A stretch of 64,000 nt of DNA from Thiothrix sp. (GCF_028714775.1 NZ_JAQTLS010000005.1:62001-126000), one strand, 5' to 3'; numbered from the stretch's first letter, positions 44,360 to 53,557 are shown. Made by a program: numbers and translations. Notes: a model not told the origin generated them from the sequence alone.

Positions 44360-46813
44360 TCAGACGCCCGGTTTGACAACGAGTTTGCCCATCATGCCCG
44401 CATCCTCATGTTCAAGGATGTGGCAGTGGAACACATACTCGCCCACCTGTTCCGGCTTATCGAACAGCACATCAATGTCAATGTAACCCATCGGCGGAAC
44501 CGGGAAGGTGTCATGCATACCGTATTCCACGGGCTTTACCCGCGCGGTCATTACCATTGGTGCTGCCGCTGTCCCTGTCGTCCCTACCGGCACTTGGCGT
44601 TCCACCAACTTGAAGCTAGCCGGGACATTGTGGAACAGCTCGGCATACGATTTCACGCATTGCTCATCCATGCCTTCCACCAGATCAGCATCACCCACGT
44701 TTTCAGGCAAGTAACCATCCTTGTCCACCAACCTGAAGGCATTGACCGGGGTATCGCCCTGCGGCGGTAACGTACATGCCGCACCTTTCACCCCTACCAC
44801 ATGGAATTTCATCTGGTGGATGTGGAAATTGTGTATCTGCGCCGAGAGGTTATGGACGCGCCAGCGCTCCGGTTTGTGGCTGGTTTGGGTACACACATTG
44901 GTTTTGATCACCCCGGTCTTTTCAATGCGGAACTTATGGGATACCAAGCCTTTCAGCGCATCTGCCACAAGGTTGGGAACGCCGTATTCCTGCAACTTTT
45001 TGTCGAGGTTGTAGCTTTGCCCTGCTTTCGCCGGGTCAGCAAATTGGCTTTGGTACTCGACGCGCCATTTCTGGATCGTATCGGCAGTAACAGGCGCACC
45101 TTCATTCAATTCACCCGCTGCGACTAAACCAAAATGCTCTTTGGTAAATTCACCTTGGGCATCCGGTTCTGTCCCGCCATAGAACAAGGCCAGATGACGG
45201 TTAACCCCATCCTTGTCAGCCACCGGCTGGCTAGGTGTGCAAGCATCATCCGGTACTCTGACATCCTCATGGGCGACATTGGTGGGTTTCTTGGCATTCT
45301 TCAACGCCAGTTGGTAAGCGTCCAGATCAACACCGTGCAGCTTGTCGTTGGGCGTCAACTTTGCCAAACGCACCGCAGGCCAATCATCTTCGCCGGTATC
45401 AATGCCTTCTTGCGTCAGGTTATAGGAAGCAATCTTTGCTTGTGCCGCCAGCTTTTTCTTGCCGCTGTCATCCAGCACGGTGTGTTTTACGTCGTAACTG
45501 ACGGTTTTATTGCCATCCTTTTCCGTTACCACCACTTTGAGTTCACACGCCGAGCCAGTCGCTGCCACTGCCTCAAAATCGACCGCAACCCCGACCCGTG
45601 TGGCGGGCGTCATCGCCAACGTACAAACCTGTTGCACATCAGTCAGCGACTTGTCGATGGTTGTCATACCGTCTTTTTCCACCACTTTAAACGGCGGGGT
45701 GTAATAGGTTTGTTCCGTACCGGGCTTTTGCTGTTGGACAGCATCCGGTTCCAGCACCAGCCGGTAAGTGGCATTGGCACTGCTGTTGGCGATACGCAAA
45801 TACGCTGCTTTCGGCACATCCACACTGGGGAAAAGTTGACCGTTGACCAAGAACAACCACGAATATGCCTGCTTGCTTGCCTGCGAATGGTAATCGCAAC
45901 GCCCCGGTGTATCGCTGTCAAACGCCCATTCGTCATCACTGGTTTTGTCGTGGCAAATGGTTGCCACTGCTGGGACAAACTTTTCAAACTGGTAAGTATT
46001 TGCCGCCTGTTGCTTGCTGGACTGCATGTCTTTCAACTGCAAATAAACCGGGTTCAGCAGCTTTTCAGCCTGTTCATCCCCAACCATCAGCAAACCGGAC
46101 ATGCCGCCTTCCAACTGAAAACCGCTCGTGCCGTGCGGGTGGGGGTGATACCAGTTCAAGCCAATTTCATGGTCAGGCAGGATGGGGTAACGGTAGGGGA
46201 CGCTATCCCCGGTGGTGGAACACACATCGGCAGGATTAACCCCAGCAGGCAACTGCTGCTGTTTGGAATCCAGCAAAATGCCCAGCACATTGTCACCACG
46301 CCCGTTCTTATTGTCTTTGAAATCCCAAGCCGTCACCAAACCGTGGGTATGCAGGTTAGAAAACTGCGGTTTCATGTCAGGCAGATTTTCCGCCGGATCG
46401 TGTGAACCCAAGGCATCAAAACGCCCGTCCGCAGGCATGGTCAGCATATTTTTGAAGCTGATGCGCAATTCATCACCCCGGCGCAGTTCCAAGCGCTCAG
46501 GAATAAGGCTGTCGTTGTAAACCAGCGCGTCATTCATGGTCAGCGCAGGCTGGCTACCGTTTTCCACAGGAATTTTGACCGCTTGACGGCTAGCAGTCAG
46601 GGAATAGTTAAGGGTATTAGAACCATTCGCCCCTGATTCAAGGGTACAGTTTTTAGTTTTGGATTGGGTAATGGTCGAACATACCGGCTCACCCGCTTTG
46701 GCTTGTGGTTCCGGGGTTTGGTTTACATCGGCTTTTTGGCAATTCACCAACAAGGTAACAACAGCGGATAAGCTGAAGACACCTAGCAGCCTCGCAGTCT
46801 GCAACGGTTTCAT
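44360..46813 (-). CDS. Large multicopper oxidase
   Basis: Exported protein of 817 residues, well above the ~500 of CueO-type enzymes, with long inserts between the cupredoxin domains. The hydrophobic N-terminus ends LLVNCQKA, which could be an unusual lipobox. All four copper-ligand segments are present: HTHGLVT, HPHPHGTSG, FHIHQMKFH and the C-terminal HCHILEHEDAGMMGKL with the type 1 cysteine and axial methionine. Periplasmic or surface oxidation of metals or phenolics is likely, but the substrate is not predictable. Divergent from the HupE-type genes. Confidence 0.88.
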   Translation of the reverse strand: MKPLQTARLLGVFSLSAVVTLLVNCQKADVNQTPEPQAKAGEPVCSTITQSKTKNCTLESGANGSNTLNYSLTASRQAVKIPVENGSQPALTMNDALVYNDSLIPERLELRRGDELRISFKNMLTMPADGRFDALGSHDPAENLPDMKPQFSNLHTHGLVTAWDFKDNKNGRGDNVLGILLDSKQQQLPAGVNPADVCSTTGDSVPYRYPILPDHEIGLNWYHPHPHGTSGFQLEGGMSGLLMVGDEQAEKLLNPVYLQLKDMQSSKQQAANTYQFEKFVPAVATICHDKTSDDEWAFDSDTPGRCDYHSQASKQAYSWLFLVNGQLFPSVDVPKAAYLRIANSSANATYRLVLEPDAVQQQKPGTEQTYYTPPFKVVEKDGMTTIDKSLTDVQQVCTLAMTPATRVGVAVDFEAVAATGSACELKVVVTEKDGNKTVSYDVKHTVLDDSGKKKLAAQAKIASYNLTQEGIDTGEDDWPAVRLAKLTPNDKLHGVDLDAYQLALKNAKKPTNVAHEDVRVPDDACTPSQPVADKDGVNRHLALFYGGTEPDAQGEFTKEHFGLVAAGELNEGAPVTADTIQKWRVEYQSQFADPAKAGQSYNLDKKLQEYGVPNLVADALKGLVSHKFRIEKTGVIKTNVCTQTSHKPERWRVHNLSAQIHNFHIHQMKFHVVGVKGAACTLPPQGDTPVNAFRLVDKDGYLPENVGDADLVEGMDEQCVKSYAELFHNVPASFKLVERQVPVGTTGTAAAPMVMTARVKPVEYGMHDTFPVPPMGYIDIDVLFDKPEQVGEYVFHCHILEHEDAGMMGKLVVKPGV

Positions 46814-47021
46814 AGGATAGCATCCTCCTTGACGTGGAACTTCTTATTCCCTGAATACTAGTCAGGAATCAACTGCATATCTGGCGCGGCAGGGAAAAAC
46901 CCGACGAAAGGTCACATTAGGCATTTGAATAACACCCCCGCGATTACCTGCCTGAATCCTTGCGCAGACTGGTAGGCGATCAGCTATAGTTACGCCATCA
47001 ACCCTATACGGAATTAAAGCT

Positions 47022-47612
47022 ATGCGTTTCATCACTTCGGCTGGATTGTTGCTTGCCCTGTTTGTGGGGACGACCTCGGTGGCGTTTGCCCACACCGGCG
47101 GCGGAATCGGCGGCGGTTTTGCCAGTGGTTTTACCCACCCATTAAACGGCTTGGATCATATTGCGGCAATGGTCGCGGTTGGCCTGTGGGGCGCGTTCCT
47201 CGGGCGGCCTGCGATTTGGTTGCTGCCGGTGGTATTCCCGTTGGTAATGACCTTTGGTGGGGCAATGGGGATTATGGGTATTCCTGTGCCTGCGGTGGAA
47301 ACGGGGATTGCGGTTTCCGCGATTGTCCTTGGCTTGATGGTGGCGCTGGCAGCAAAACCACCGTTGTGGGTGGCGGCAGTCTTGGTCGGGGTGTTTGCGA
47401 TTTTCCACGGCTATGCCCACGGCGCAGAATTGCCCCAAGCGGCGAATCCGCTGGCGTATAGCGTAGGTTTTGTAGTTGCCACGGGTTTGCTGCATTTGTG
47501 TGGGATTGCGGTGGGCTTGTTGGTGCAATGGTCAGCGGGGCATGTGGCTGTCCGCGCTGGCGGGGCGGTCATTAGCCTGATTGGGGTCGCTTTCTTGCTC
47601 GGGCTATTGTGA
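47022..47612 (+). CDS. HupE/UreJ family metal permease-like protein
   Basis: Membrane protein of 196 residues. A signal-like N-terminus (LLLALFVGTTSVAFAHTGGG) leaves a histidine near the mature start. The family motif FTHPLNGLDHIAAM follows, then FHGYAHGAELP and six or so hydrophobic helices. HupE/UreJ proteins are linked with nickel or other metal supply to hydrogenase and urease. No such enzyme is in the window. Coupled to the next gene by TGATG. Confidence 0.85.
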   Translation: MRFITSAGLLLALFVGTTSVAFAHTGGGIGGGFASGFTHPLNGLDHIAAMVAVGLWGAFLGRPAIWLLPVVFPLVMTFGGAMGIMGIPVPAVETGIAVSAIVLGLMVALAAKPPLWVAAVLVGVFAIFHGYAHGAELPQAANPLAYSVGFVVATGLLHLCGIAVGLLVQWSAGHVAVRAGGAVISLIGVAFLLGLL

Positions 47613-48142
47613 TGTATGGCTTGGTGGCGGGGGCATTACACCCCTTACTGACACCTGCGCACCTGATCGTGTTGGTGGCGCTGGGGTTGTTGTTGGGGCA
47701 ACAAGGCGTGCGGCATTGGACACTGGATTTCCCCAGTTTCGCCGTGACCTTGGTGGCAGGGCTACTGCTTAGCAATGTGTATGGCAATCCCTTCCCGTTT
47801 GACAATAACCTGATTTTGTTGGCCGTGGCCTTATTGGCGGGGCTGTTGGCGGTGGTGGCTTACCCGCTGCCACGTTGGTTGGTGTGGTTATTGGTGGTCA
47901 AGGCGAGCACGGTGATTGGGCTGGATACTGTCCCGACGGTGTTACCCGGCATTGCCGCCCATAAAATCTACCTGACCTTGGCAGGCTCGGCACTTAGCAG
48001 TTGCGCTTTGCTGCTGGGCTTGAGTGTTTTCAGTTTTTACCTGTCTAAGCTGTGGGAAGGCATTGCGGTGCGGGTATTGGGGTCATGGGTAACAGCCAGT
48101 GCCGTCTTGACCTTGGCCTTACGCTTTGCCCACAAAACTTAA
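47612..48142 (+). CDS. Second HupE-like membrane protein
   Basis: Membrane protein of 176 residues with a start overlapping the previous stop (TGATG). Its N-terminus MYGLVAGALHPLLTPAHLIV has the paired histidines seen in short HupE-type proteins, followed by LVALGLLLGQQG and about five more hydrophobic helices. Probably functions with the first HupE protein as a metal permease pair; this is inferred from the arrangement. Confidence 0.68.
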   Translation: MYGLVAGALHPLLTPAHLIVLVALGLLLGQQGVRHWTLDFPSFAVTLVAGLLLSNVYGNPFPFDNNLILLAVALLAGLLAVVAYPLPRWLVWLLVVKASTVIGLDTVPTVLPGIAAHKIYLTLAGSALSSCALLLGLSVFSFYLSKLWEGIAVRVLGSWVTASAVLTLALRFAHKT

Positions 48143-48161
48143 ATCCATTCGCGGAGTTTCC

Positions 48162-48767
48162 ATGAACAAGTTTGTTTTATCCGGGGTCTTTGCCCTGACG
48201 GCTTTGTGTTCGGCCCCCAGTTTTGCGCACGACTTCCATCACCAGATCAGCGTTGATACCGCGCTGAAAACCAATGCCCAAGGTGAGTTGGTCGGCTTGC
48301 AAATGCATTGGCTGAACGATGAAAATGTGTCCAAAGCCATGCTGGAAGACGAAGACATGTCGCCGGAACACCGTGAGCAAACCTTGCAGCAAATTGGTGG
48401 GCGCTTATTGCATGACCTGCGTCCTATGGGTTACTACACCCAACTGAAGTTGGATGGGCAAACGATCCAACCCGCCGAAGCCAAGGAATACACATTAACG
48501 GTCACTGCTGACCAGCGCTTGATGTTGGATTTTCTGTTGCCATTACCTGCTGCCACGGCAATGCAAGGCAAAACTTTGACGTGGAATATGCTTGACCCAG
48601 AGGGTTCGGGCATTTTGCGCTACGCGGACAGTTCCCACCTTTCGCTGGGTGAAAACCCGCCTGCCCACTGCCAACTCACCTTGAGTGCGGCTACCGCAGC
48701 CGCTGATGCAACACCGGAAGAGCAAAGCAAAGCTAGCCAAACCGTGAGTTTAACCTGCCCTTCATGA
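48162..48767 (+). CDS. DUF1007 family secreted protein
   Basis: Protein of 201 residues from the ATG at 48162 with GGAG upstream. The signal peptide ends FALTALCSAPSFAHDFHHQIS, and the mature N-terminus is histidine-rich (HDFHH), suggesting metal binding. DUF1007 proteins usually accompany nickel/cobalt or other metal permeases, which fits the two HupE-like genes just upstream. A C-terminal cysteine pair (HCQLTLS, SLTCPS) may form a disulfide in the periplasm. Confidence 0.75.
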   Translation: MNKFVLSGVFALTALCSAPSFAHDFHHQISVDTALKTNAQGELVGLQMHWLNDENVSKAMLEDEDMSPEHREQTLQQIGGRLLHDLRPMGYYTQLKLDGQTIQPAEAKEYTLTVTADQRLMLDFLLPLPAATAMQGKTLTWNMLDPEGSGILRYADSSHLSLGENPPAHCQLTLSAATAAADATPEEQSKASQTVSLTCPS

Positions 48768-48811
48768 GTCCCCACCAACCACTGGCTCGGCTTTCGTAGC
48801 ATTTACCAATG

Positions 48812-48845
48812 CATGTGGATTAGTATAGCTATAACTATCCACATG
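48812..48845. promoter_or_regulatory. 34-bp palindromic operator candidate upstream of the RHH/MazF pair
   Basis: Perfect 9-base outer arms CATGTGGAT / ATCCACATG surround a near-symmetric TAGTATAGCTATAACT centre. It ends at the ribosome-binding site, 9 bases before the antitoxin ATG. This is a typical place for autoregulation by a ribbon-helix-helix antitoxin. Confidence 0.65.
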
Positions 48846-48854
48846 GAGGCCGAT

Positions 48855-49088
48855 ATGCGCACCGTACAAATGACTTTCGACGACGACCTTGTTACTGAAC
48901 TGGATCAGATCGTCCAAGAAACCCGGACTAACCGTTCAGCGTTTACCCGCGAAGCCTTACGGATGGCGATAGCCTTCTATCACCAACGTAAGCTAGTGGA
49001 AAAACACCGTGAAGGCTACCGTCGCCACCCTGTTACCGCCGACGAATTTTCAGTATGGGAAGACGAGCAGGCGTGGGGTGATGAATGA
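48855..49088 (+). CDS. Ribbon-helix-helix antitoxin
   Basis: Protein of 77 residues from the ATG at 48855, preceded by GGAGG. The N-terminal MRTVQMTFDDDLVTELDQIV strand-helix and RTNRSAFTREALRMAI helix form an RHH DNA-binding fold. The acidic C-terminal tail (FSVWEDEQAWGDE) would wrap the toxin. It overlaps the toxin gene by ATGA. Confidence 0.87.
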   Translation: MRTVQMTFDDDLVTELDQIVQETRTNRSAFTREALRMAIAFYHQRKLVEKHREGYRRHPVTADEFSVWEDEQAWGDE

Positions 49089-49411
49089 AGCGAGGGGAAA
49101 TCCGCTGGTATACCTTCAAAGAACCGGACAAACGCCGCCCGGTCATGATCCTGATCCGTTCGGATGTGATCCCACATTTGGGTGAAGTCACCATCGCGCC
49201 AATTACCACCACGATTCGGGACATCCCCAGCGAAGTGGTCTTAAGCACCAAAAACGGAATGCCCCGCGATTGCGCCATCAATTTTGACCACATCCAGACC
49301 GTGCAGAAAGGCAAGTTGGGCGCATTGATCACCACACTCTCCGCCAGCAAGTTGCAAGAGGTTGATCAGGCGGTGAGTTTTGCACTCAGCTTGGACGATT
49401 TCGTGAAATAA
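49085..49411 (+). CDS. MazF/PemK family endoribonuclease toxin
   Basis: Protein of 108 residues. The family start MKRGEIRWYTFKEPDKRRPV has the RRPV motif, followed by VTIAPITTTIRDIPSEV and AINFDHIQTVQKGKLG. It is a sequence-specific mRNA interferase neutralised by the upstream RHH protein. The gene ends 19 bases from the convergent hsdR. Confidence 0.92.
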   Translation: MKRGEIRWYTFKEPDKRRPVMILIRSDVIPHLGEVTIAPITTTIRDIPSEVVLSTKNGMPRDCAINFDHIQTVQKGKLGALITTLSASKLQEVDQAVSFALSLDDFVK

Positions 49412-49429
49412 GCGGGCGACGACATCCCT

Positions 49430-52327
49430 TCACGCCGGTGCGTCGTGAATATACGTCCGTACAAATGCCATGAGCCTGTCCAGCACCCGCTGACCCACCG
49501 TTTTGCGCTGGAGAATCTTCGGCTTGGTGGTCATGGCGTCAATCACGTCATCGCGCAGCGGTTCGCGCTCGGTAAACACATGGTCGCGGATGATCGTCTT
49601 GACCTTTTCCGGCTCCAGCCCTTCGTCGGTACACAAGCTTTGCAAAGCACTGTCATATTCCGCCCGCCAGAAGGCACTGAAATGGGTGGCAACCGCCGCC
49701 GAGTCAGTAATGTTCGGCAGGTTTTCGTGGATGAATTTCTGGATCAGTTCACGCTTGCTGCGCAGCCGCGCATCGCCTGAAACAATATCGAGGATGGCCT
49801 TGCTCTGGCGCTGGCGTTCGCCGTCGTCTTTTTCGTCCTTGAGCTTGCCCAGTAATTGCAGGATGTAACTGACATTGATTTCATCGCGGTGGATCAGCTC
49901 CAGCTCAAAGTCAACATCATTGAGGATGGAAACCTTCTCGGTCTGGCGCTCAGTTTTCACCGTGTCGTACAAATCCAAGTACTTGCTGCGGTAGTCGGCA
50001 AACTCCTGCTCTGCCATGCCCACATCCGCCATGTCGAAATCGCTGAAACTTTCCAGCACATTGCGCAAGCGCATCAGTTGGCGGAATGCCTTGATGAACT
50101 CGAACTGGGCTTTTTCATCCGGTAACTCGTTGACACTTTCAACCGTGGGGGCAAGCGCTTTCAGTTCATCCAGCGCCTGCCTGAAATCGGCGACGTAATC
50201 TTCATACGGCTTGAGGATGATAGTTTCTTTCGCATCCTTATTGGCAAACAGGGTAATGGCGTCATCGGTAGCCTGCTTGATGTTGCGGAAACAGACAATA
50301 TTGCCCTGCGATTTGACTTCGTTGAGGATGCGGTTGGTGCGTGAAAATGCCTGTATCAAGCCGTGAAACTTGAGATTTTTGTCCACATACAGGGTATTCA
50401 GGGTCTTGCTGTCGAAGCCAGTCAGGAACATATTCACCACCAGCAAGATGTCGATTTTGCGATCCTTCACCTGCTTGGCAATGTCGTTGTAATAGTTGTA
50501 AAACGACTGGCTGTCTTTGGTGCTGAAGCTGCTGCCAAACAGCGCATTGTAATCGGCAATGCAATTATCCAGCTTTTCGCGACTGTGCAAGTTGGGCGCA
50601 GCACCCTCCCCCGCTAACGGGTCATCATCCAGCAAACCGTTGGCATCTTTGTCGTCTTCGTTGGCGGTGTAACTGAAAATAGTGGCAATGCGTAACTTAT
50701 CCGATCTCCCGGCCTGCGCTTCCTTGAACAACTGGTAGTAGCGGTACAGCACCTCCACACTGCTGACGCAAAACATCGCGGTGAAATCGCGGCTATGGGT
50801 CTTGCGCTCGTGGTTGGCGAGGATGTAATCCACAATCGGCCTAAGGCGCTTGTCGGACTCCAGCAATTCCTTGGTATCAATGTCCTCCACTTCAATATCG
50901 CGGTAGGTTTCGCTGTCCTTGTTTTTGTAACGCCCGACGTATTCCACCGAAAACTTCAGCACATTTTCATCGCGGATCGCATCGGTAATCACGTACTGGT
51001 GCAGGCATTCTTCAAACAGGTCTTTGGTGGTGCGCTTGCCCAAGTGGTTGTTGGCGACGTTATCGGCAAAGATCGGTGTGCCGGTGAAACCAAACATCTG
51101 GTAATCGGTGAAATACTCGGTGATGCGCTTGTGGGTATCGCCGAACTGGCTGCGGTGGCATTCGTCGAAAATGAACACCATGCGTTTGTCTTTCAGCGCA
51201 TCGGTGCGGGCTTTGTAACGGTCGCGGGTAATCGCGGTATTGAGCTTCTGGATGGTGGTAACAATCAGCGGGGTATCATCCGTCAACTGGCTGACCAGCT
51301 TGTGGGTATTGTCCGTGCCATCGACGCTGCCTGCCTGAAAAGCGTTGAATTCCTTGCTGGTCTGGTAATCCAAATCCTTGCGGTCGACCACGAACACCAC
51401 TTTGTGGATTTTCGGCAAACCGACCAATATCTGCGCCGCTTTGAAGGAAGTCAGGGTTTTACCAGAACCCGTGGTGTGCCAGATGTAACCGTGATGGGTG
51501 CTATTTTTTACCTTGTCGATGATCGCTTCCACCGCGTAATACTGGTACGGGCGCAACACCATCAGCACCTTGTCGGTCTGGTTGAGCACAATGTATTGGG
51601 TGAGCATTTTCGACAGGTGGCACTTTTCCAGAAACGCCTTGCTGAACGCTTCCAGCGGGGTGATCAGGTTATTGTCCTTATCCGCCCAGTAAAAGGTGTG
51701 CTTGAACGACTGCTGGCGGTTATTGGCGTAATACTTGGTATTGACCCCATTGCTGATGACAAAAATCTGGATGTACTGGAACAACCCCACGCCCGCGCCG
51801 TAAGAATGGCGTTGGTAACGGTTGGTCTGGTTGAAGGCTTCCTTGAGTTCCAAGCCCCGGCGCTTGAGTTCGATTTGCACTAGCGGCAAGCCATTGATCA
51901 GCAGAGTGATGTCGTAACGGGTGGTGTATTTGCCGTCCATTGTCACTTGGCGGGTGACTTGATAGCGGTTTTGGCACCATTCAAGCTGGTCGATGAATTC
52001 CAGATAGACCGTTTCGCTGCTGCTGGAAGGCTGGTTGGCTTGTTCCACCCGGTAATAGGCGGGCATTTCTGCTGCACCTTCGCGGCGCAAGGCCATTTTG
52101 TCGCGCAGGGTTCTGGCACGCTCAAAGACGCTGCCTTTGTCCAGATGGTTTAGCACCTGCTTGAAATCGCTGGCGGAGAGGTGAATACCGTTGTGGCGTT
52201 CGAGTTGGATTTTCAGGTTGGCGAGCAGCGCGGCTTCATTGGGGAGGTCGATGTATTCATAGCCCAATGTGCCGAGTTGCTGAATCAGCTTGTCTTCCAG
52301 TTGTTGTTCCGACTCGGTTGAACACAT
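49430..52327 (-). CDS. hsdR: Type I restriction enzyme, R subunit
   Basis: Protein of 965 residues from the ATG at 52327, with AGGGG upstream. An N-terminal nuclease domain carries the D...ExK core in RYDITLLINGLPLVQIELKR. The SF2 translocase motor follows, with Walker A WHTTGSGKTLTS, DECHRSQFGD and FTGTPIF, and a late helicase core LLVVNMFLTGFDS. The C-terminal helical region binds the methylase. It cuts DNA at a distance from unmodified sites, together with HsdM and HsdS. It is separated from hsdS by three unrelated features. Confidence 0.95.
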   Translation of the reverse strand: MCSTESEQQLEDKLIQQLGTLGYEYIDLPNEAALLANLKIQLERHNGIHLSASDFKQVLNHLDKGSVFERARTLRDKMALRREGAAEMPAYYRVEQANQPSSSSETVYLEFIDQLEWCQNRYQVTRQVTMDGKYTTRYDITLLINGLPLVQIELKRRGLELKEAFNQTNRYQRHSYGAGVGLFQYIQIFVISNGVNTKYYANNRQQSFKHTFYWADKDNNLITPLEAFSKAFLEKCHLSKMLTQYIVLNQTDKVLMVLRPYQYYAVEAIIDKVKNSTHHGYIWHTTGSGKTLTSFKAAQILVGLPKIHKVVFVVDRKDLDYQTSKEFNAFQAGSVDGTDNTHKLVSQLTDDTPLIVTTIQKLNTAITRDRYKARTDALKDKRMVFIFDECHRSQFGDTHKRITEYFTDYQMFGFTGTPIFADNVANNHLGKRTTKDLFEECLHQYVITDAIRDENVLKFSVEYVGRYKNKDSETYRDIEVEDIDTKELLESDKRLRPIVDYILANHERKTHSRDFTAMFCVSSVEVLYRYYQLFKEAQAGRSDKLRIATIFSYTANEDDKDANGLLDDDPLAGEGAAPNLHSREKLDNCIADYNALFGSSFSTKDSQSFYNYYNDIAKQVKDRKIDILLVVNMFLTGFDSKTLNTLYVDKNLKFHGLIQAFSRTNRILNEVKSQGNIVCFRNIKQATDDAITLFANKDAKETIILKPYEDYVADFRQALDELKALAPTVESVNELPDEKAQFEFIKAFRQLMRLRNVLESFSDFDMADVGMAEQEFADYRSKYLDLYDTVKTERQTEKVSILNDVDFELELIHRDEINVSYILQLLGKLKDEKDDGERQRQSKAILDIVSGDARLRSKRELIQKFIHENLPNITDSAAVATHFSAFWRAEYDSALQSLCTDEGLEPEKVKTIIRDHVFTEREPLRDDVIDAMTTKPKILQRKTVGQRVLDRLMAFVRTYIHDAPA

Positions 52328-52387
52328 GATTAATGCCCCTTGGTGGTGGAAAGCATCATAGCAGTTTTTCAACCGAATCGGAGAGCC

Positions 52388-52451
52388 TCACGCGGAACAT
52401 CCCCCCCATCCCCAGCCCTTCCCCCGCAAGGGGTGAAGGGGGTAAGAAACG
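52388..52451 (+). repeat. GC-rich ~63-bp repeat, copy 1, between hsdR and the glycosidase-like gene
   Basis: CACGC-G-GAACATC followed by CCCCCATCCCCAGCCCTTCC and a CCCCGCAAGGGG palindrome, ending TAAGAAACG. Nearly identical to 53440-53502 in the same orientation, with two substitutions and a small indel. The two copies bracket the gene at 52484. Confidence 0.88.
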
Positions 52452-52483
52452 GGAGAGGGCTTGTTCCGAGCACAAGACAGGCG

Positions 52484-53251
52484 TTATTTGCAGCCGGTCA
52501 AAATCGCGGATAGTTCGGTCGTCCAATAGCTGGGCAAGGTATCCCACGGGTTATCCAGCTTGTCGTTGGTCACAAACAATTCCCCGGCGTTCCGCACCGC
52601 ACCCAGTTTGACGGCATTGGGCATTTGGGCTGCTGAGGTAGCATAAACAAGATGGGTTATTTTGCTGGCGGGGTAATTGGATAACCATGTAGGCATGACC
52701 CAGTTCAGGTAATTGGCGTAGCTGTCTTCAAACACCACGGTGGTATCCGCCATATTGACGTAGCTCGCCGCAGGCACAACACCGGGGTTCAGCATGACGA
52801 AACCGCCCTTAGCACTGCGGATGTAGTTTGCAATCTGCTGGTATTGGGGCACAAAGGCAGCACTGCTGGCGACTTCATCCACAAAAATGCCGTCAACACC
52901 GTACCAGTTTTTGTAGCTGTCAATTTCGCTCTGCATCATTTGCAGCGGGCGGATGGTTTGGTCGCCATACGCGGAAGCCACATACCCCAGCACTTTGATG
53001 CCTGCTGCTTGCGCGGCCTTTACGGACTGCACGTATTGGGGGTCTTGGGACAATCCCGGCCCGCTGTTGGGGTTCATGATCATCACGTTAACGCGGGGGG
53101 CTGAATTGGTGGAGGTAGTCCAGGTTGTGCCGGGGTAGAAATACGCTGGGATAGCAATGCCGGGGCATGATCCGGCTTCCGCACTGGCGGTGAATCCCAA
53201 GGAAGCTAGCATCACCAACGATGCCGCTAATACAGGACGTAACTTAGCCAT
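52484..53251 (-). CDS. Secreted spherulation-specific family 4 / polygalactosaminidase-like protein
   Basis: Protein of 255 residues from the ATG at 53251, with GGAG upstream; a 40-residue upstream extension in frame looks non-coding. The signal peptide ends LASLGFTASAEA. The mature protein shows a TIM-barrel-like layout: PAYFYPG, VNVMIMNPNSGPG, KVLGYVASAYG, VDGIFVDEVAS (acidic pair), VMLNPGVVP and VFEDSY. This matches the spherulation-specific family 4 related to alpha-1,4-polygalactosaminidases. Possible exopolysaccharide cleavage outside the cytoplasm. It is out of place in a restriction locus and is flanked by direct repeats. Confidence 0.75.
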   Translation of the reverse strand: MAKLRPVLAASLVMLASLGFTASAEAGSCPGIAIPAYFYPGTTWTTSTNSAPRVNVMIMNPNSGPGLSQDPQYVQSVKAAQAAGIKVLGYVASAYGDQTIRPLQMMQSEIDSYKNWYGVDGIFVDEVASSAAFVPQYQQIANYIRSAKGGFVMLNPGVVPAASYVNMADTTVVFEDSYANYLNWVMPTWLSNYPASKITHLVYATSAAQMPNAVKLGAVRNAGELFVTNDKLDNPWDTLPSYWTTELSAILTGCK

Positions 53252-53373
53252 AAATGAATCTCCATTTTTTTTAACATTGAGTTGTTTGGGAATTGTCGAG
53301 TTTGCAGCATACGCCTGTGCTGCTAACTCATCGCCAGTGCCGCCATCCCTCAGTGCAGGCAACGTCGGCAATG

Positions 53374-53389
53374 GTTACATTAGTGTAAC
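53374..53389. promoter_or_regulatory. Small palindrome upstream of the glycosidase-like gene
   Basis: GTTACA / TGTAAC perfect arms with a 4-base centre, 123 bases before the ATG at 53251. It could be a regulator site. The rest of 53252-53439 shows no feature I can support. Confidence 0.35.
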
Positions 53390-53439
53390 GTATCAATGCT
53401 GATCATTATCAAATTTTATGAAGAATTTCTTGAAGGCTA

Positions 53440-53502
53440 TCACGCAGAACATCCCCCCCATCCCCAGCCCTTCCCCCGCAATGGGTGAAGGGGCAAGAAA
53501 CG
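53440..53502 (+). repeat. GC-rich ~63-bp repeat, copy 2, at the truncated BrnA gene
   Basis: Near-identical to 52388-52451, same orientation, with the palindrome core CCCCGCAATGGGTGAAGGGG. It ends where the surviving part of the BrnA-like frame begins. Confidence 0.88.
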
Positions 53503-53557
53503 TGCCTGCATAACCGCAACGCTTCGGCGTTTCCCGAATACCCGGCGAACCCATACA

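Noticed and set aside
45134-46405. Plus-strand open frame of 423 codons opposite the multicopper oxidase
   Set aside because: Antisense shadow of a gene with all copper-binding motifs.
46814-47021. Possible cobalamin or metal riboswitch before the HupE gene
   Set aside because: No B12-box-like sequence or convincing multi-stem structure was found in the ~200-base leader.
53252-53371. 40-residue N-terminal extension of the glycosidase-like protein
   Set aside because: It would bury the signal peptide behind a polar segment, and the ATG at 53251 has a good ribosome site.
53398-53412. Fur-box-like TGATCATTATCA, also present near 57216
   Set aside because: Only one half matches the Fur consensus well, the neighbouring genes have no iron link, and the motif is short enough to occur by chance.
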